Positions 34,352 through 45,039 of a DNA stretch of 64,000 bases are shown piece by piece (positions within the stretch are counted from its first letter, which is position 1; every line of letters starts with the position of its first letter). The stretch spans positions 10,478,501 to 10,542,500 of the forward strand of contig NC_134035.1 in NCBI RefSeq assembly GCF_964204645.1, in the 5' to 3' direction. The translations under genes were made by a program, and so were the position numbers. The notes beneath the pieces are model-generated. The model made no database searches. It saw only the letters and a program-made list of their open reading frames with translations, and was not told where the DNA came from. The stretch is from Tubulanus polymorphus. Lineage: Eukaryota; Nemertea; Palaeonemertea; Tubulaniformes; Tubulanidae.

Positions 34352-34608
34352 GGTGGCCACTTACCTGGAAATCACGGAGAAGTCATTTTCTCAAGATTCA
34401 GGGAATTTAGACAAATAGCTAACAAGTCCGGGAAAAATTGTTGAGATAGCTCGCCAGATTGCGAGTAAAGTAAAACAGTTTCTGTCTATGTCTTACATGT
34501 ATTTGACTGTGTTAATTGATTGGATTCTTGGTAGATCAACACGAGGAAAATAACGTGCATGTCAGGGAATAGTCAGGGAAAAGCCGGTCAAATGATTAGT
34601 GGCTACCC
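34352..34608. mobile_element. Non-autonomous element, 'GGCCACTTACCTGG' family, best copy
   Basis: Left 'gggtggccacttacctggaa', right 'ttagtggctaccctg'; these ends are imperfectly inverted. Interior shares 'ttaattgattggattcttgg' with the kinase-intron copies. It lies directly upstream of glycosyltransferase copy 1. Confidence 0.7.
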
Positions 34609-34696
34609 TGATTATTAGCGAAAGATTTCTTAAGATATTCATCAGATTTGTTCTTACGATTTTAGCATAGTATATTGGTATTAGATCACGCGAATC

Positions 34697-35788
34697 ATGT
34701 TTACCCGTCTCAAGATAATTGGAATAGCCTGTTTCATCGTCACTTCGATGTTTTTGGTGTTTAGCGAGAATCTGAGGAACAGACTGCATGCAGCAGGGCT
34801 GGGGACAACGCAACACGTGATGCAAGTACCTGTTGTTTACAATGAAATTGTCGCCGATTTATTGGAACAGAATCTGCCCTTTACGGATAAAAACTGCGGT
34901 CACGTGCCTAAAAGAATACACCAGACGTGGAAAACTGAAAATATCCCGACTTCGTTCAAAAAATATATCACGTCTTGGGTGAAACTTCACCCCGATTGGG
35001 AATATTGGTTGTGGACCGATAGCATCGCCGACGAGTTCGTTAAACGCAGATTTCCTGCGTATTATCCGATGTACAAAAATTATGGACAGGGAATTCACAG
35101 AGCCGACGCGATTCGGTATTTCATACTCTATACGTTCGGTGGACTGTACGCTGATTTAGATATGGAAGCCTTGCGGCCATTCGATCATTTGCTGAACACC
35201 CACACGGCGATGATAACCGAAGATCATCCTGCCCATAGCGTCGTTTATTGGGGTCGACCGCGACCATCGACTTTAAACGCGTTAATGACGTCAACGCCAA
35301 AACATAAATATCTACGGAAAATAATCGAATATCTTCCCACAGCTGATAAAGCAACAAGTAAAGGTGATGTTGTTGATAAAACTGGTCCATTCATGACTGA
35401 TGCGGTTTTAGTTGCGTATGAGAAATCCGTGGGCGGTGTGGGCAACAGAACCGTGTCGTTATGCGATGCAGTCTATTTTGCGCCATACAGTCGATTTATC
35501 CCTGACTTCGACCTCTTCAATGCGAAGCCGATTGTAAACGGATGTAAAAACCCCGGACCCCCTTCAACACCTCGAGGTAAAACTTGTGAAATGTTGAAAC
35601 GCGACAATTTCAAGAATAAGCCACACGGACCGGAAGTGATGTCAAATCACGCATTCCATCACACGTATTACGATAAACCCGAATACAAGTTAGTGTTTAC
35701 TGTTCGCGAAATCGTGAAAAAACCGTTCGACATCAAAACATTTATAGCCAATATGAAACCTGATAGAGACTTCGAGAAATTAGTTTGA
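34697..35788 (+). CDS. GT32-type glycosyltransferase (DXD), copy 1
   Basis: 363 residues. Likely a Golgi type II membrane enzyme that moves a sugar from a nucleotide donor; acceptor unknown. A hydrophobic anchor at about 5-24 follows a short basic tail. The Gly_transf_sug region (PF04488 type) follows: KRIHQTWKTENIP (72-84), then RADAIRYFILYTFGGLYADL with metal-binding DLD at 153-155. A sequon NRT precedes the conserved SLCDAVYFAPYSRFIP. The family includes yeast Och1 and animal A4GALT. The coding part is one exon. The other three copies start right after a splice-acceptor-like TAG; here that ATG is ATA followed by an in-frame TAG, so translation must start at the later ATG at 34697, giving a different N-terminal tip. 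The stem is also shorter. Confidence 0.9.
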   Translation: MFTRLKIIGIACFIVTSMFLVFSENLRNRLHAAGLGTTQHVMQVPVVYNEIVADLLEQNLPFTDKNCGHVPKRIHQTWKTENIPTSFKKYITSWVKLHPDWEYWLWTDSIADEFVKRRFPAYYPMYKNYGQGIHRADAIRYFILYTFGGLYADLDMEALRPFDHLLNTHTAMITEDHPAHSVVYWGRPRPSTLNALMTSTPKHKYLRKIIEYLPTADKATSKGDVVDKTGPFMTDAVLVAYEKSVGGVGNRTVSLCDAVYFAPYSRFIPDFDLFNAKPIVNGCKNPGPPSTPRGKTCEMLKRDNFKNKPHGPEVMSNHAFHHTYYDKPEYKLVFTVREIVKKPFDIKTFIANMKPDRDFEKLV

Positions 35789-35805
35789 GTATAAACTGAG
35801 AGAGT

Positions 35806-35945
35806 TTTGAATTTTCGCGCGAGAAAACCAAAATGTTTTGAATTCTCGCGCAAGAAAACCAAACTTTTTGAAAATCTTTTTATCGTTGCTCTAGCCGTAC
35901 AGAAAGTACGGCCCGTTTAGTATGGCCCGAATCAGCCACCATAGA
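35806..35945. repeat. Left arm of a large inverted repeat around the copy 1-copy 2 spacer
   Basis: Shares, in opposite orientation, 'ttttgaattctcgcgcgaga', 'atcgttgctct' and 'tttagtatggcccgaatcag' with 38405-38530. The CGCGCGAG core occurs twice inside this arm (35820 and 35845). The arms enclose about 2.5 kb. Confidence 0.75.
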
Positions 35946-37290
35946 TTTGACTACAAAAGCGCCTGTAATTCTGTTGGATTCGAACCGGCGCGGTACTGGT
36001 ACCGATCCGACGCGTTCGTTGTTCTAAATTCAATGCCGTTGCTGAGGCAATTTTCGGACGTGGTTCATTGTGAAAATATTAAACGACTCAATCTCGATGT
36101 AAACATCACACATTCAATAAATTCTAGAATCACCCACGGTCATTTTGACTATTACTGTCGTTTTTCTCTTTGGACCGTGACGTATTCTTCCGGAACATCC
36201 CCCCCACGAAGCGCTAAACCGGACGAGCTCTGACGTCGACTTTTCAGCTAGTCAAATTCGGTTAAAAAGATATTGTGTAGTATCCACATATACGCGTTTA
36301 TCAAAGGAACGTCCCCCAGCGCACGTCTTTTTACTTTTTTATGAATTTCGTGAACTCTCGTGAAAAATATGAACATTGTATGAACATGATATGAATTATT
36401 TACTCACTCACCAATTTACTCAATTAACCTGTTCTCCTCTGTATATATACCCCTGTTTTTAGTCTATATCTCACACCTGACGATGATATTTAGGGTGAGA
36501 TCGAAACGTCGTGTCTTCTATATATTTTAGATTGAATGAATAAATTATTGTTTTTAAATTCTTTTAATCTGTAGATGGTGGGTTTTTATCTTATTATATG
36601 AACATTGTATCTAAATTTTTTGACACTGACATTTTAGGGGGTTCGTTCGCTATCCCCAAACAACCCCCCCCCCCCCACTCAACACGGCCAGTCATGCGAC
36701 ATTCGTAAACATGATTTTTTAAAAGCTGCAAGCACTTCTATGACATTACGGTTCGTAAACCATATGTAGCAGTAGTAGGTTAATTCATCTTGGAAACGGA
36801 CGTGGATCCTATATACTTTTCCATCGATTTCTAGCGTTTTTCAAATTTGTCGTAGCATATGGTAAATATCGACTTTCCATTGTCACCGTTTGAATATCAT
36901 CATATATTTTATGTTGCCGTGGAGGCGTAACGTCGCGTTGGCCCTCATTCACATCCAACCTTTTTCAAAGACCAGACTGATCTAAGAGGGTGATAGGATT
37001 ATATTCGCTCATCCAAAAAGGTAAGATTTTCAAAGTAGTGAATGAAAGATATACGACACTAAATGTAACGGAATAATTATATATTTCTTCAAGTTTCACC
37101 TCATGATATTCTTCTCGATTTCCTTTTCTCAATCACGAAATAATCGACGGCGGAATTCCATCGGAATTCCAACTGTAGAAGAAACTGACAATATTATCAT
37201 TAGCCTGCATGCCAAAATTGTTGTTACAAAGGAGAACGTAGTTCACATGACAATATCAAAGAATGGAAATATGCTTTATTTTTTTGGTTT
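35946..37290. repeat. Duplicated spacer block D, copy 1
   Basis: Matches 40216-41230 downstream of copy 2, starting 'gatttgactacaaaagcgcc'. Both contain an AATAAA (36116-36121 here) that could serve as the poly(A) signal of the preceding gene. This copy carries an extra segment of about 260 bp (36330-36600) that includes the half fold-back element, absent from the other. A 15-base C run sits near 36663. Confidence 0.75.
36473..36596. mobile_element. Fold-back element, 'GACGTTTCGATCTCACC' family, half copy
   Basis: Only the right arm is present: 'tagggtgagatcgaaacgtc' through 'gatggtgggtttttatctta'. It matches the right arms at 13293-13405 and 56840-56945. Confidence 0.75.
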
Positions 37291-37304
37291 TTCATGGTTT
37301 TTCA

Positions 37305-38577
37305 TAGCTAGTGGAATATGCCCACTCAATCACTAATTAAATAGTGTTGCCGTGGGAGACACGTGGAGCCGCTGCGTAAAGCCCTTGAGTCACATTCAAC
37401 CTTTTTTCGTGACAGAACCGAAATAAGAGGAGCGGTCCATATATTCACGTAAACAGATCTATATAGTAAAAGTCAAATGTATTGAATGAAAGATATGCGA
37501 CACTAAAAGAAATGGAATGATAAACACGTCTTCCTTGAAATTAATTAATGTTGTTAACAAAATTACGAAGATTTCTTTCGCAGAGTGTATCCAGTCGATG
37601 AAACACGTTAAGCTGTTTAACCGGACTCGAAAACAGCTACTGATAATATCAGCCACATGCAAAAATTTTTACAACGGAGAACGTAGTTCAGATGGCAATC
37701 TAAGAAAGGATATTATGCTTTATTTGCAACTTATTGTAATTATATTGTATCGGTGGCAGCGCGATAGTTGGGCAGTACAGTCGAAATTTTTCTCTTCGCT
37801 ATTTATTTAAACAAGACCGTTAGGAACAAAGCATATTGATAATACGGTGGAATTAACAGTCTCGACAGACTTATAACGATAGGGATAACAAATCAAGCAA
37901 TATTAAATATATACAGTGTACAACAAAATGGAAAGTGTAAACGCATAAACTTTGATAAAATGAAACCATGGAACTATTTCATTGTCACGCCATTTCATAT
38001 TATAGATATTTAATCAGCTTATTTTCAGTAATTTAGTCGTAGCTAACAAAAAAACCAATTTAATGCATAAACGTTCACCATTCACATATATACATGTATA
38101 CATACAGTCTAAGCCTGGCTGATCGGAATATCATGTATATGTTTTATTTGGCCCTCGACGCATATCTTCAATCAACCACCGTTCTGATCCGGGTCAAGTC
38201 CTCTTATAATCATCAAAATTTAAAAGGAATAAAGCCCTAGATATTTCATTCAAATCTCGATGTCCAGGTTACTGGATATGTTTACCCTCGGGGAATAGTC
38301 GACAATCATGTGCTGAGCCCGTAAAGCTTGCGCTCCCCGGCAGGGATTCGATCCTCCGCATAAAATTAGTATTTTCGTTGAACCTGATTCCATCGAGGCT
38401 CGTCACCTATGGTGGCTGATTTGGCCCATACTAAAAAATGTTTCAAAAGAGCAACGATGAAAAAAAAAATTTTCACATTGGCCCGTTTTTTGGTTTTCTC
38501 GCGCGAGAATTCAAAACTTTTGGTTTTCAGTCACCGAGTACAGTCGCAATTGTTTACTAGAACTTTAATGAACATAC
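37305..38577. repeat. Duplicated spacer block E, copy 1
   Basis: Nearly identical to 45466-47364 apart from a MITE there. Shared strings include 'actcaatcactaattaaata', 'tggagccgctgcgtaaagcc' and 'gatccgggtcaagtcctctt'. It ends at the pyrimidine array ahead of copy 2. A strongly diverged version is visible at 41400-41780. A tRNA T-arm-like string (ggcagggattcgatcctccg) occurs at 38340. Short frames inside are not supported as genes. Confidence 0.8.
38405..38530. repeat. Right arm of the large inverted repeat
   Basis: Inverted partner of 35806-35945, with 'tatggtggctgatttggccc', 'agagcaacgat' and 'tctcgcgcgagaattcaaaa'. It is repeated again, in the same orientation, at 47192-47325 as part of block E. 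Confidence 0.75.
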
Positions 38578-38849
38578 TTTTTACAGCCTCTCCTTTTATT
38601 TACAGCCTCTCCTTTTATTTACAGCCTCTCCTTTTATTTACAGCCTCTCCTTTTATTTACAGCCTCTCCTTTTTACAGCCTCTCCATTTTATAGCCTCTC
38701 CTTTTTACAGCCTGTCCTTTTATTTACAGCCTCTCCTTTTACTACCTCTCCTTTTTACAGCCTCTCCTTTTTACTGCCTCTCCTTTTTACAGCCTCTCCT
38801 TTTATTTACAGCCTCTCCTTTTACTACCTCTCCTTTTTTACTGCCTCTC
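38578..38849 (+). repeat. Pyrimidine-rich CAG-ended array, short version (before copy 2)
   Basis: About 15 units of 15-19 bp built from 'cctctccttttatttacag' and shorter forms. Each unit resembles an animal 3' splice site: a pyrimidine tract followed by CAG. The array ends 46 bases before the ATG of copy 2, just ahead of the presumed true acceptor (cctttag). Confidence 0.9.
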
Positions 38850-38895
38850 AACGAAACATTTGTGATAATAATCAGATTTTTTTGAATCCTTTAGC

Positions 38896-40119
38896 ATGGT
38901 ACGCATTAGACACATTTTGCTTGAACCAAATCGTCTCAAGATAATCGGATTGGTCAGCTTAATCCTAACTTCGTTGTTTTTGGTGTTCAACGCGCTGAGC
39001 GGCCTGAAAGCGGCAGTGTGTGGTTCAACGCAATCCTACATGATCGCATACGATGACGCCGTTGCCAATTTATTAGAACAGAACACGAGGAGCAGCCTGC
39101 AGGTGTTAGTGCATCGTGACGGTACCGTGAATGCTTCTACATCACAACACAGTATAAAGGTTCCCGTTATGTACAATGATATCGTTGCCATTTTACTGGA
39201 ACAGTTTCACTTTACGGATAGTAAATGCGGTCACGTGCCTAAAAGAATACACCAGACCTGGAAAACTGAAAATATCCCGATTTCGTTTAAAAAGTATATC
39301 ACGTCTTGGGTGAAACTTCACCCCGATTGGGAATATTGGTTGTGGACCGATAGCATGGCCGACGAGTTCGTTAAACGCAGATTTCCTGCGTATTACCCGA
39401 TGTACAAAAATTATGAAGAGGGAATTCACAGAGCCGACGCGATTCGGTATTTCATACTCTATACGTTCGGTGGACTGTACGCTGATTTAGATATGGAAGC
39501 CTTCCGACCATTCGATCATTTGCTGAACACCCACACGGCGATGATACCCGAAGATCATCCGGCCCATAGCGTCGTTAATTGGAATCTGTCGCGACCTTCG
39601 ACTTTAAACGCGTTAATGGCGTCAACGCCAAAACATAAATATCTACGGAAAATAATCGAATTTCTTCCGAGAGTGGATAAAGCAACAAGTAAAAGTGATG
39701 TTGTTTGCAAAACTGGTCCATTCCTGACTGATGCGGTTTTAGTTGCCTATGTGAAATCCGTGGGTTTTGAGGGCAACAGAACCGTGTCGTTATGCGATGC
39801 AGTCTATTTCGCGCCATACAGTCGATTCATTCCTGACTTTGACACGAATGCTTTACAGAGCATGAAAAACGGATGTAATAACCCCGGACCCCCTTCAACA
39901 CCTCGAGGTAAAACTTGTGAAATGTTGAAACGCGACAATTTCAAGAATAAGCCACACGGACCGGAAGTGATGTCGAATCACGCATTTCACCACACGTATT
40001 ACGATAAACCCGAATACAAGTTAGTGTTTTCCGTTCGCGAAATCGTGAAAAAACCGTTCGACATCAAAACATTGATAGCAAATATGAATCCCGATAGAGA
40101 CTTCGAGAAATTAGTTTGA
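38896..40119 (+). CDS. GT32-type glycosyltransferase (DXD), copy 2
   Basis: 407 residues, same family as the copy at 34697. The membrane anchor is at about 14-33. The stem is longer and carries a diverged internal duplication: AYDDAVANLLEQN and MYNDIVAILLEQ each end a repeat, with sequon NAST between. The DLD motif is at 197-199. Compared with the other copies, HSVVYWGRPRPS has become HSVVNWNLSRPS and TNALQSMKN replaces the usual LFNAKPIVN, so this copy has diverged in its acceptor half. The ATG directly follows 'cctttag', which reads as a 3' splice site, so a 5'UTR intron is likely and the pyrimidine array would lie inside that intron. Confidence 0.9.
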   Translation: MVRIRHILLEPNRLKIIGLVSLILTSLFLVFNALSGLKAAVCGSTQSYMIAYDDAVANLLEQNTRSSLQVLVHRDGTVNASTSQHSIKVPVMYNDIVAILLEQFHFTDSKCGHVPKRIHQTWKTENIPISFKKYITSWVKLHPDWEYWLWTDSMADEFVKRRFPAYYPMYKNYEEGIHRADAIRYFILYTFGGLYADLDMEAFRPFDHLLNTHTAMIPEDHPAHSVVNWNLSRPSTLNALMASTPKHKYLRKIIEFLPRVDKATSKSDVVCKTGPFLTDAVLVAYVKSVGFEGNRTVSLCDAVYFAPYSRFIPDFDTNALQSMKNGCNNPGPPSTPRGKTCEMLKRDNFKNKPHGPEVMSNHAFHHTYYDKPEYKLVFSVREIVKKPFDIKTLIANMNPDRDFEKLV

Positions 40120-40215
40120 GTATAAACTGATTTTAACTATTACCGTTCCGTGATTCCACTCACCATTATACCCAGTTTTAAATACAATTTTAAAAAAAAA
40201 CTGTGCTGTGGCGCA

Positions 40216-41230
40216 GATTTGACTACATAAAGCGCCGGTAATTCTGTGGGATTCCAACCGGCGCGGTACTGGTACCGATCCGACGCGTTCGTTATTCTAA
40301 ATTCGATGCCGTTGCTAAGGCAATTTTCGGACGTGCTTCATGGTGAAATTAAGATGTAAACATCACACATTCAATAAATTCTAGAATCACCCGCCCAGTC
40401 AAAGCGGTCAATTTGACTAATACTGCCGTTTTTCTCTTTGGACCGTGACGTAATTCTTCCGGAACATCCCCACGAAGCGCTAAACCGGACGAGCTCTGAC
40501 GTCATTTTTTCAGACTTTTCAGCTAGTCAAATTCAGTTAAAAAGATATTTTGTAGTATCCACATACACGCGTTTATCAAAGGAACGTCCCCCGGCATCCG
40601 GCAAATTTTTTGACGCTGAAATTTTAGGGGGTTCTTTCGCTATCCCCGAACCCCAACTCAACACGGCCGGTCATGCGACATTCGTAAACATGATTCTTAA
40701 GAGTTGCATGCACTTCTATGAAACTATTTCTAGTAAACCATATGTAGCAGTAGTAGGTTTACTCGTTGTTGTAGCAATAATGGAAAATATCCACTTTCCA
40801 TTGTCATCGTTTGAATATCATCATATATTTTATGTTGCCGTGGAGGCGTAACGTCGCGTTGGCCCTTATTCACATCCAACCTTTTTCAAAGACCAGACTG
40901 ATCTAAGAGGGTGATAGGATTATATTCGCTAATCCAAAAAGGTAAGATTCTATTAGTGGTGAAAGATATACGACACTAAATGTAACGGAATAATTATATA
41001 TTTCTTCAAGTTTCACCTCATGATATTCTTCTCAATTAATTTCCTTTTTCTCAATCATGAAATAATCGACGGAATTCCATCGGAGTGTTTTTTTTCAAAT
41101 CGATGAATAATGTTGAGCGTTTTTCAAAACAGTACAACTGTAGAAGAAACTGATAATATTATCATTAGCCTGCATGCCAAAATTGTTGTTACAAAGGAGG
41201 ACGTAGTTCACATGACAATATCAAAAGAAT
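40216..41230. repeat. Duplicated spacer block D, copy 2
   Basis: Partner of 35946-37290, with the AATAAA at 40373-40378. Lacks the 260-bp segment containing the half fold-back element. Frames such as 40438-40851 and 41110-41373 fall within it and look fortuitous, since the matching frames in block D copy 1 are broken or differ. Confidence 0.75.
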
Positions 41231-41399
41231 GGAAATATGCTTTATTTGCAACTTGTAGTTATCCGCATGGTAGCCATGTCTGGGCATCCGATTCGGCCGA
41301 ATATTGTATAGAATTTATCTCTATTCGAATACAGAAAAGTTACATTCTACAGAGAATCAAAATCAATTTTTGAAAAAGAAACATATTTAAGACTGATTA

Positions 41400-43372
41400 A
41401 TACGGTACATGTTGATTAGGCCTAGCTGATCGGAACATAATAGCAACGTGTGCAAGATTATTCAGCATCGAGTACCGACGACACATATTTTCACATCGAC
41501 CACCGTTCCGATCCGGGTCAAGTCCAAAATTCATAATGAAGCCCTATATATTCAATCATTGAGGTCCATGTTAACAGTTATAATATACCTTCCAACCAAC
41601 CAGCGAAACAATTTGGTTCAAGTCCTCTTATTATCAAAATTTGAACAAGAAAAAAATAAAGCCCAATACTTTTAATTTATGTAATACTTGATGACTAGGT
41701 TTCCCGGTATCAGATTTCCCACGAAAGAGTAAACGAACAATAAATAGGTAGCCGAGCCCAAAGGTTTGCTGCGTTCTATTCCAAGCCAAGGAGATGGTCA
41801 CTTCCACTAAGTTATAAGCTTGTTTAAAGAATTGGAGTTGAAATGAGACTCGATTAATTACTGCAGTGAATACGTCGAAATTCTTAACTGAATTAAAAAC
41901 AAGGTTAGTGCCATATTGCTACACCTTCTATATTTCGTTTTTCCTTGAGAAATTCATATTTTTCCGCTAGCAAGGAAATTTTGTTATTCCGCATCGAATT
42001 GGCTTTTCCCTAGATGCAGAAAAAATACACGAAATAGTATTTCTTAATTCATAAATCAGAAAAAACTTTTTTTTTTCTCATGTCCCCAGGACGCTTCCGT
42101 AGTTCTGTTCTTCCGATATAGATAAGGTTTTTCGCTAGAGAGAATACAAATTTCGTTGTTCCGTAGCCTATCGAGGCTAATGAAGGATCGTCCTGGGGAC
42201 ATGCGATCGGAAAACAAAATTTTGGAATCAACTCTGATATTCTGATATAATAACTCCATGTAAAATCGCTAAGCTTACGATTGAATCGAAATTATTTTCC
42301 TCTGAAATGTCGGAAATAATTACAATTTGTTTTTAATCAGTTGAAATTGCCATAACTGTTGTCCCAGGGATATTTCCATTATGTGAACAAAAGTCTTTCG
42401 AATTCACTTTGAAAGAAAATCGTGGAACCAAATATTTAATGTAGATTGAATATTTAATGTAAAATATTTCATTCCGAGATATTTTCAGCTGAAAAAATTC
42501 GCCTCGTGTGTCACAAAATTGATTACTTACTGCTATTCGTCCTATATGAAATAGAAATGCCGTGAAAATGATAATTTCATGATTTTATGATTTTAGAAAA
42601 TAATATCGATAATAATAGTATTTTTACGGATCCACCTGCAAGAATTTTGCAAAAACCAAAACATTTTTTCCAACAGTCCTTCCGAGATTTTATGTAGAAA
42701 AAAATACTTGAATAAAAACAAAAATCTATTTTCATTTCTTTCCTGTTCCCTTCCATTTTTATACGCCTATTATGAAAAAATTCTAAGAAGTATTTTTTAT
42801 TTCTATTTTTTGCCCTTTGCCCTCCCATTATGTTTGTCTTGAAGTGATTCTTTTCTCAAGAAATAAAATCAAGACCTTACATCTGATTGATACAGCACAA
42901 AGCTGTATGCCACTGATCAAGTGTTATAGGTGTCCGTAGTTAGCCAGATTTGCGAGACCCGTGGGAGGGCACATAATTACCGAAGTATCCGGTGGCACCG
43001 CTTCTTCGAAGCATCCCCCGTGGCAGGGATTCCAACCCGATAGCATCGCGAGACTCTGCCACGGCACGAAACCGGGCCCATAGTCAAGGGTTAGGCTTAA
43101 GACCAAAACTATTTAAGTTATATAGCCTATCTAACAACTTAAGACCAGTATCATGATTTAAGACCGAGTTTCGATTATGGAACAGGAGACCCTGCAGTTC
43201 CGTATGGGCAGGTACCAGTCCTGTGCAGCCCACTGCACAAAAATCAATCGGCAGCGCCAAACAAATAGCCTGTCGTAAGCTATAATCGATTATTCAAATC
43301 CACAGAAAACACACGAATATAATATAATAACCAGGGTTGAAATGGAATGTGATTTCTGTTTCGCTGTATTTT
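41400..43372. other. Spacer before copy 3, mostly unique
   Basis: 41400-41780 is a diverged form of block E ('gatccgggtcaagtcc' and others). 42078-42203 has inverted ends 'tcatgtccccaggacg' / 'cgtcctggggacatg', possibly a small MITE. 42950-43080 holds a tRNA-like string similar to that in the element at 20678. No gene seen. Confidence 0.5.
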
Positions 43373-43585
43373 ATGGAACGCCATCCTAGCAAAAACTCTA
43401 CATCGAATTTAAACAACGTATACTCACAAACTTACAACCAACTCACAAACGCTAACTATAACTGTTGAAAAATGCATCTTGGTTATAGAATTATAAACAA
43501 ATTTTGTAAGATTGTGAGTTGGTTGCAAGATTGCGAGTACGTTGTTTAAATGCGATATAGAGTTTTTGCTAGGATGGCGTTCCAT
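43373..43585. mobile_element. Fold-back MITE, 'ATGGAACGCCATCCTAGC' termini
   Basis: Arms of about 65 bp: 'atggaacgccatcctagcaa' onward and the inverted 'gctaggatggcgttccat'. Both flanks show TA, suggesting a TA target duplication. Non-coding. Single copy in this window. Confidence 0.8.
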
Positions 43586-43599
43586 AGTATTTACAATCT

Positions 43600-43670
43600 G
43601 CGCACTCGGACAGGCAGGGTTTCGTGCTGAATCGATCGATGCACTAAGGTTCGAATCTCTGTTGAGGGAG
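43600..43670 (+). repeat. tRNA-like relic
   Basis: Has a B-box string GGTTCGAATCTCTG near 43651 but no pairing acceptor stem. Probably SINE debris. Confidence 0.3.
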
Positions 43671-43893
43671 GATACTTCTTAAGACGGGATACCGGGATTT
43701 TATACGTTGGTATAAATGGCAAACGACTGTTTAAAACGATTAATCCATTAAATCAAAATCTTTTCGGAGTTGCCATTTATAAAAAACCGATATAGAAAAA
43801 GCTGTTAACCAGAACTTTCATAAATTGTTTTGACAAGTCTCCCTCAACGTGAAACATTTTTGATATTTATAAGATTTTCTTTTCGATCCTAGC

Positions 43894-45039
43894 ATGGTGC
43901 ATATCGGATGGATTTTGCTTAAGCCAACTCATCTCAAGATAATTGGATTAGCCGGCTTTATCCTCACTTCGTTGTTTTTGTTGTTAAGCGAGAATATTAT
44001 GAGGAACAGCCTGAAAGCATCATTGCATCGTCACGGTATCGTGAATGCTTCAATATCACCACATAGCATGAAGGTTCCCGTTGTATACAATGATATCGTG
44101 GCCGACATATTGGAACAGTTGCAGGTTAATGTAAGTAAATGCGGTCCCGTGCCTAAAAGAATACACCAGACGTGGAAAACTGAAAATATCCCGACTTCGT
44201 TCAAGAGACATATCACGTCTTGGGTGAAACTTCACCCCGATTGGGAATATTGGTTGTGGACCGATAGCATCGCCGACGAGTTCATTAAACGCAGATTTCC
44301 TGCGTATTACCCGATGTACAAAAATTATGGACAGGGAATTCACAGAGCCGACGCGATTCGGTATTTTATACTCTATACGTTCGGTGGACTGTACGCTGAT
44401 TTAGATATGGAAGCCTTCCGACCATTCGATCATTTGCTGAACACCCACACGGCGATGATACCCGAAGATCATCCGGCCCATAGCGTCGTTTATTGGGGTC
44501 GACCACGACCATCGACTTTAAACGCGTTAATGACGTCAACGCCAAAACATAAATATCTACGGAAAATAATCGAACATCTTCCCAGAGCGAATAAAGCAAC
44601 AAGCAAAAGTGATGTTCTTCGTAAAACCGGTCCATTCATGACTGATGCGGTTTTAGTTGCGTATGAGAAATCTGTGGGCAGTGAGAGTAACAGAACCGTG
44701 TCGTTATGCGATGCAGTCTATTTTGCGTCCTACAGTCGATTTATCCCTGACATTGACCTCTCCAATGCGAGGCCGATTGTAAACGGATGTAAAAACCCCG
44801 GACCCCCTTCAACACCTCGAGGTAAAACTTGTGAAATGTTGAAACGCGACAATTTCAAGAATAAGCCACACGGACCGGAAGTGATGTCAAATCACGCATT
44901 CCATCACACGTATTACGATAAACCCGAATACAAGTTAGTGTTTTCCGTTCGCGAAATCGTGAAAAAACCGTTCGACATCAAAACATTTATAGCCAATATG
45001 AAGCCCGATAGAGACTTCGAGAAATTAGTTCGAGTATAA
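43894..45039 (+). CDS. GT32-type glycosyltransferase (DXD), copy 3
   Basis: 381 residues. Anchor at about 14-34, short stem with sequon NASIS, then the same catalytic region; DLD at 169-171. The ATG directly follows 'gatcctag', an acceptor-like end as in copies 2 and 4. The stop codon used by the other copies (TGA) is CGA here, so the protein continues two residues (RV) to a TAA. Copies 1 and 3 resemble each other in the region after the DLD (YWGRPRPSTLN, EKSVG), while 2 and 4 share the long stem. No pyrimidine array precedes this copy. Confidence 0.9.
   Translation: MVHIGWILLKPTHLKIIGLAGFILTSLFLLLSENIMRNSLKASLHRHGIVNASISPHSMKVPVVYNDIVADILEQLQVNVSKCGPVPKRIHQTWKTENIPTSFKRHITSWVKLHPDWEYWLWTDSIADEFIKRRFPAYYPMYKNYGQGIHRADAIRYFILYTFGGLYADLDMEAFRPFDHLLNTHTAMIPEDHPAHSVVYWGRPRPSTLNALMTSTPKHKYLRKIIEHLPRANKATSKSDVLRKTGPFMTDAVLVAYEKSVGSESNRTVSLCDAVYFASYSRFIPDIDLSNARPIVNGCKNPGPPSTPRGKTCEMLKRDNFKNKPHGPEVMSNHAFHHTYYDKPEYKLVFSVREIVKKPFDIKTFIANMKPDRDFEKLVRV

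Noticed and set aside
34859-35862. Minus-strand frames inside the glycosyltransferase copies
   Set aside because: The same antisense frames appear in all four copies because the sense strand is conserved. They have no motif of their own.
38409-38885. 158-codon frame reading through the short pyrimidine array
   Set aside because: It consists of translated repeat units (LYSLSF-like) joined to spacer. The matching frame at 47196 breaks at a different place.
40438-40851. 137-codon gene after glycosyltransferase copy 2
   Set aside because: It lies in duplicated spacer block D and the equivalent frame in the other copy of the block is not kept open.
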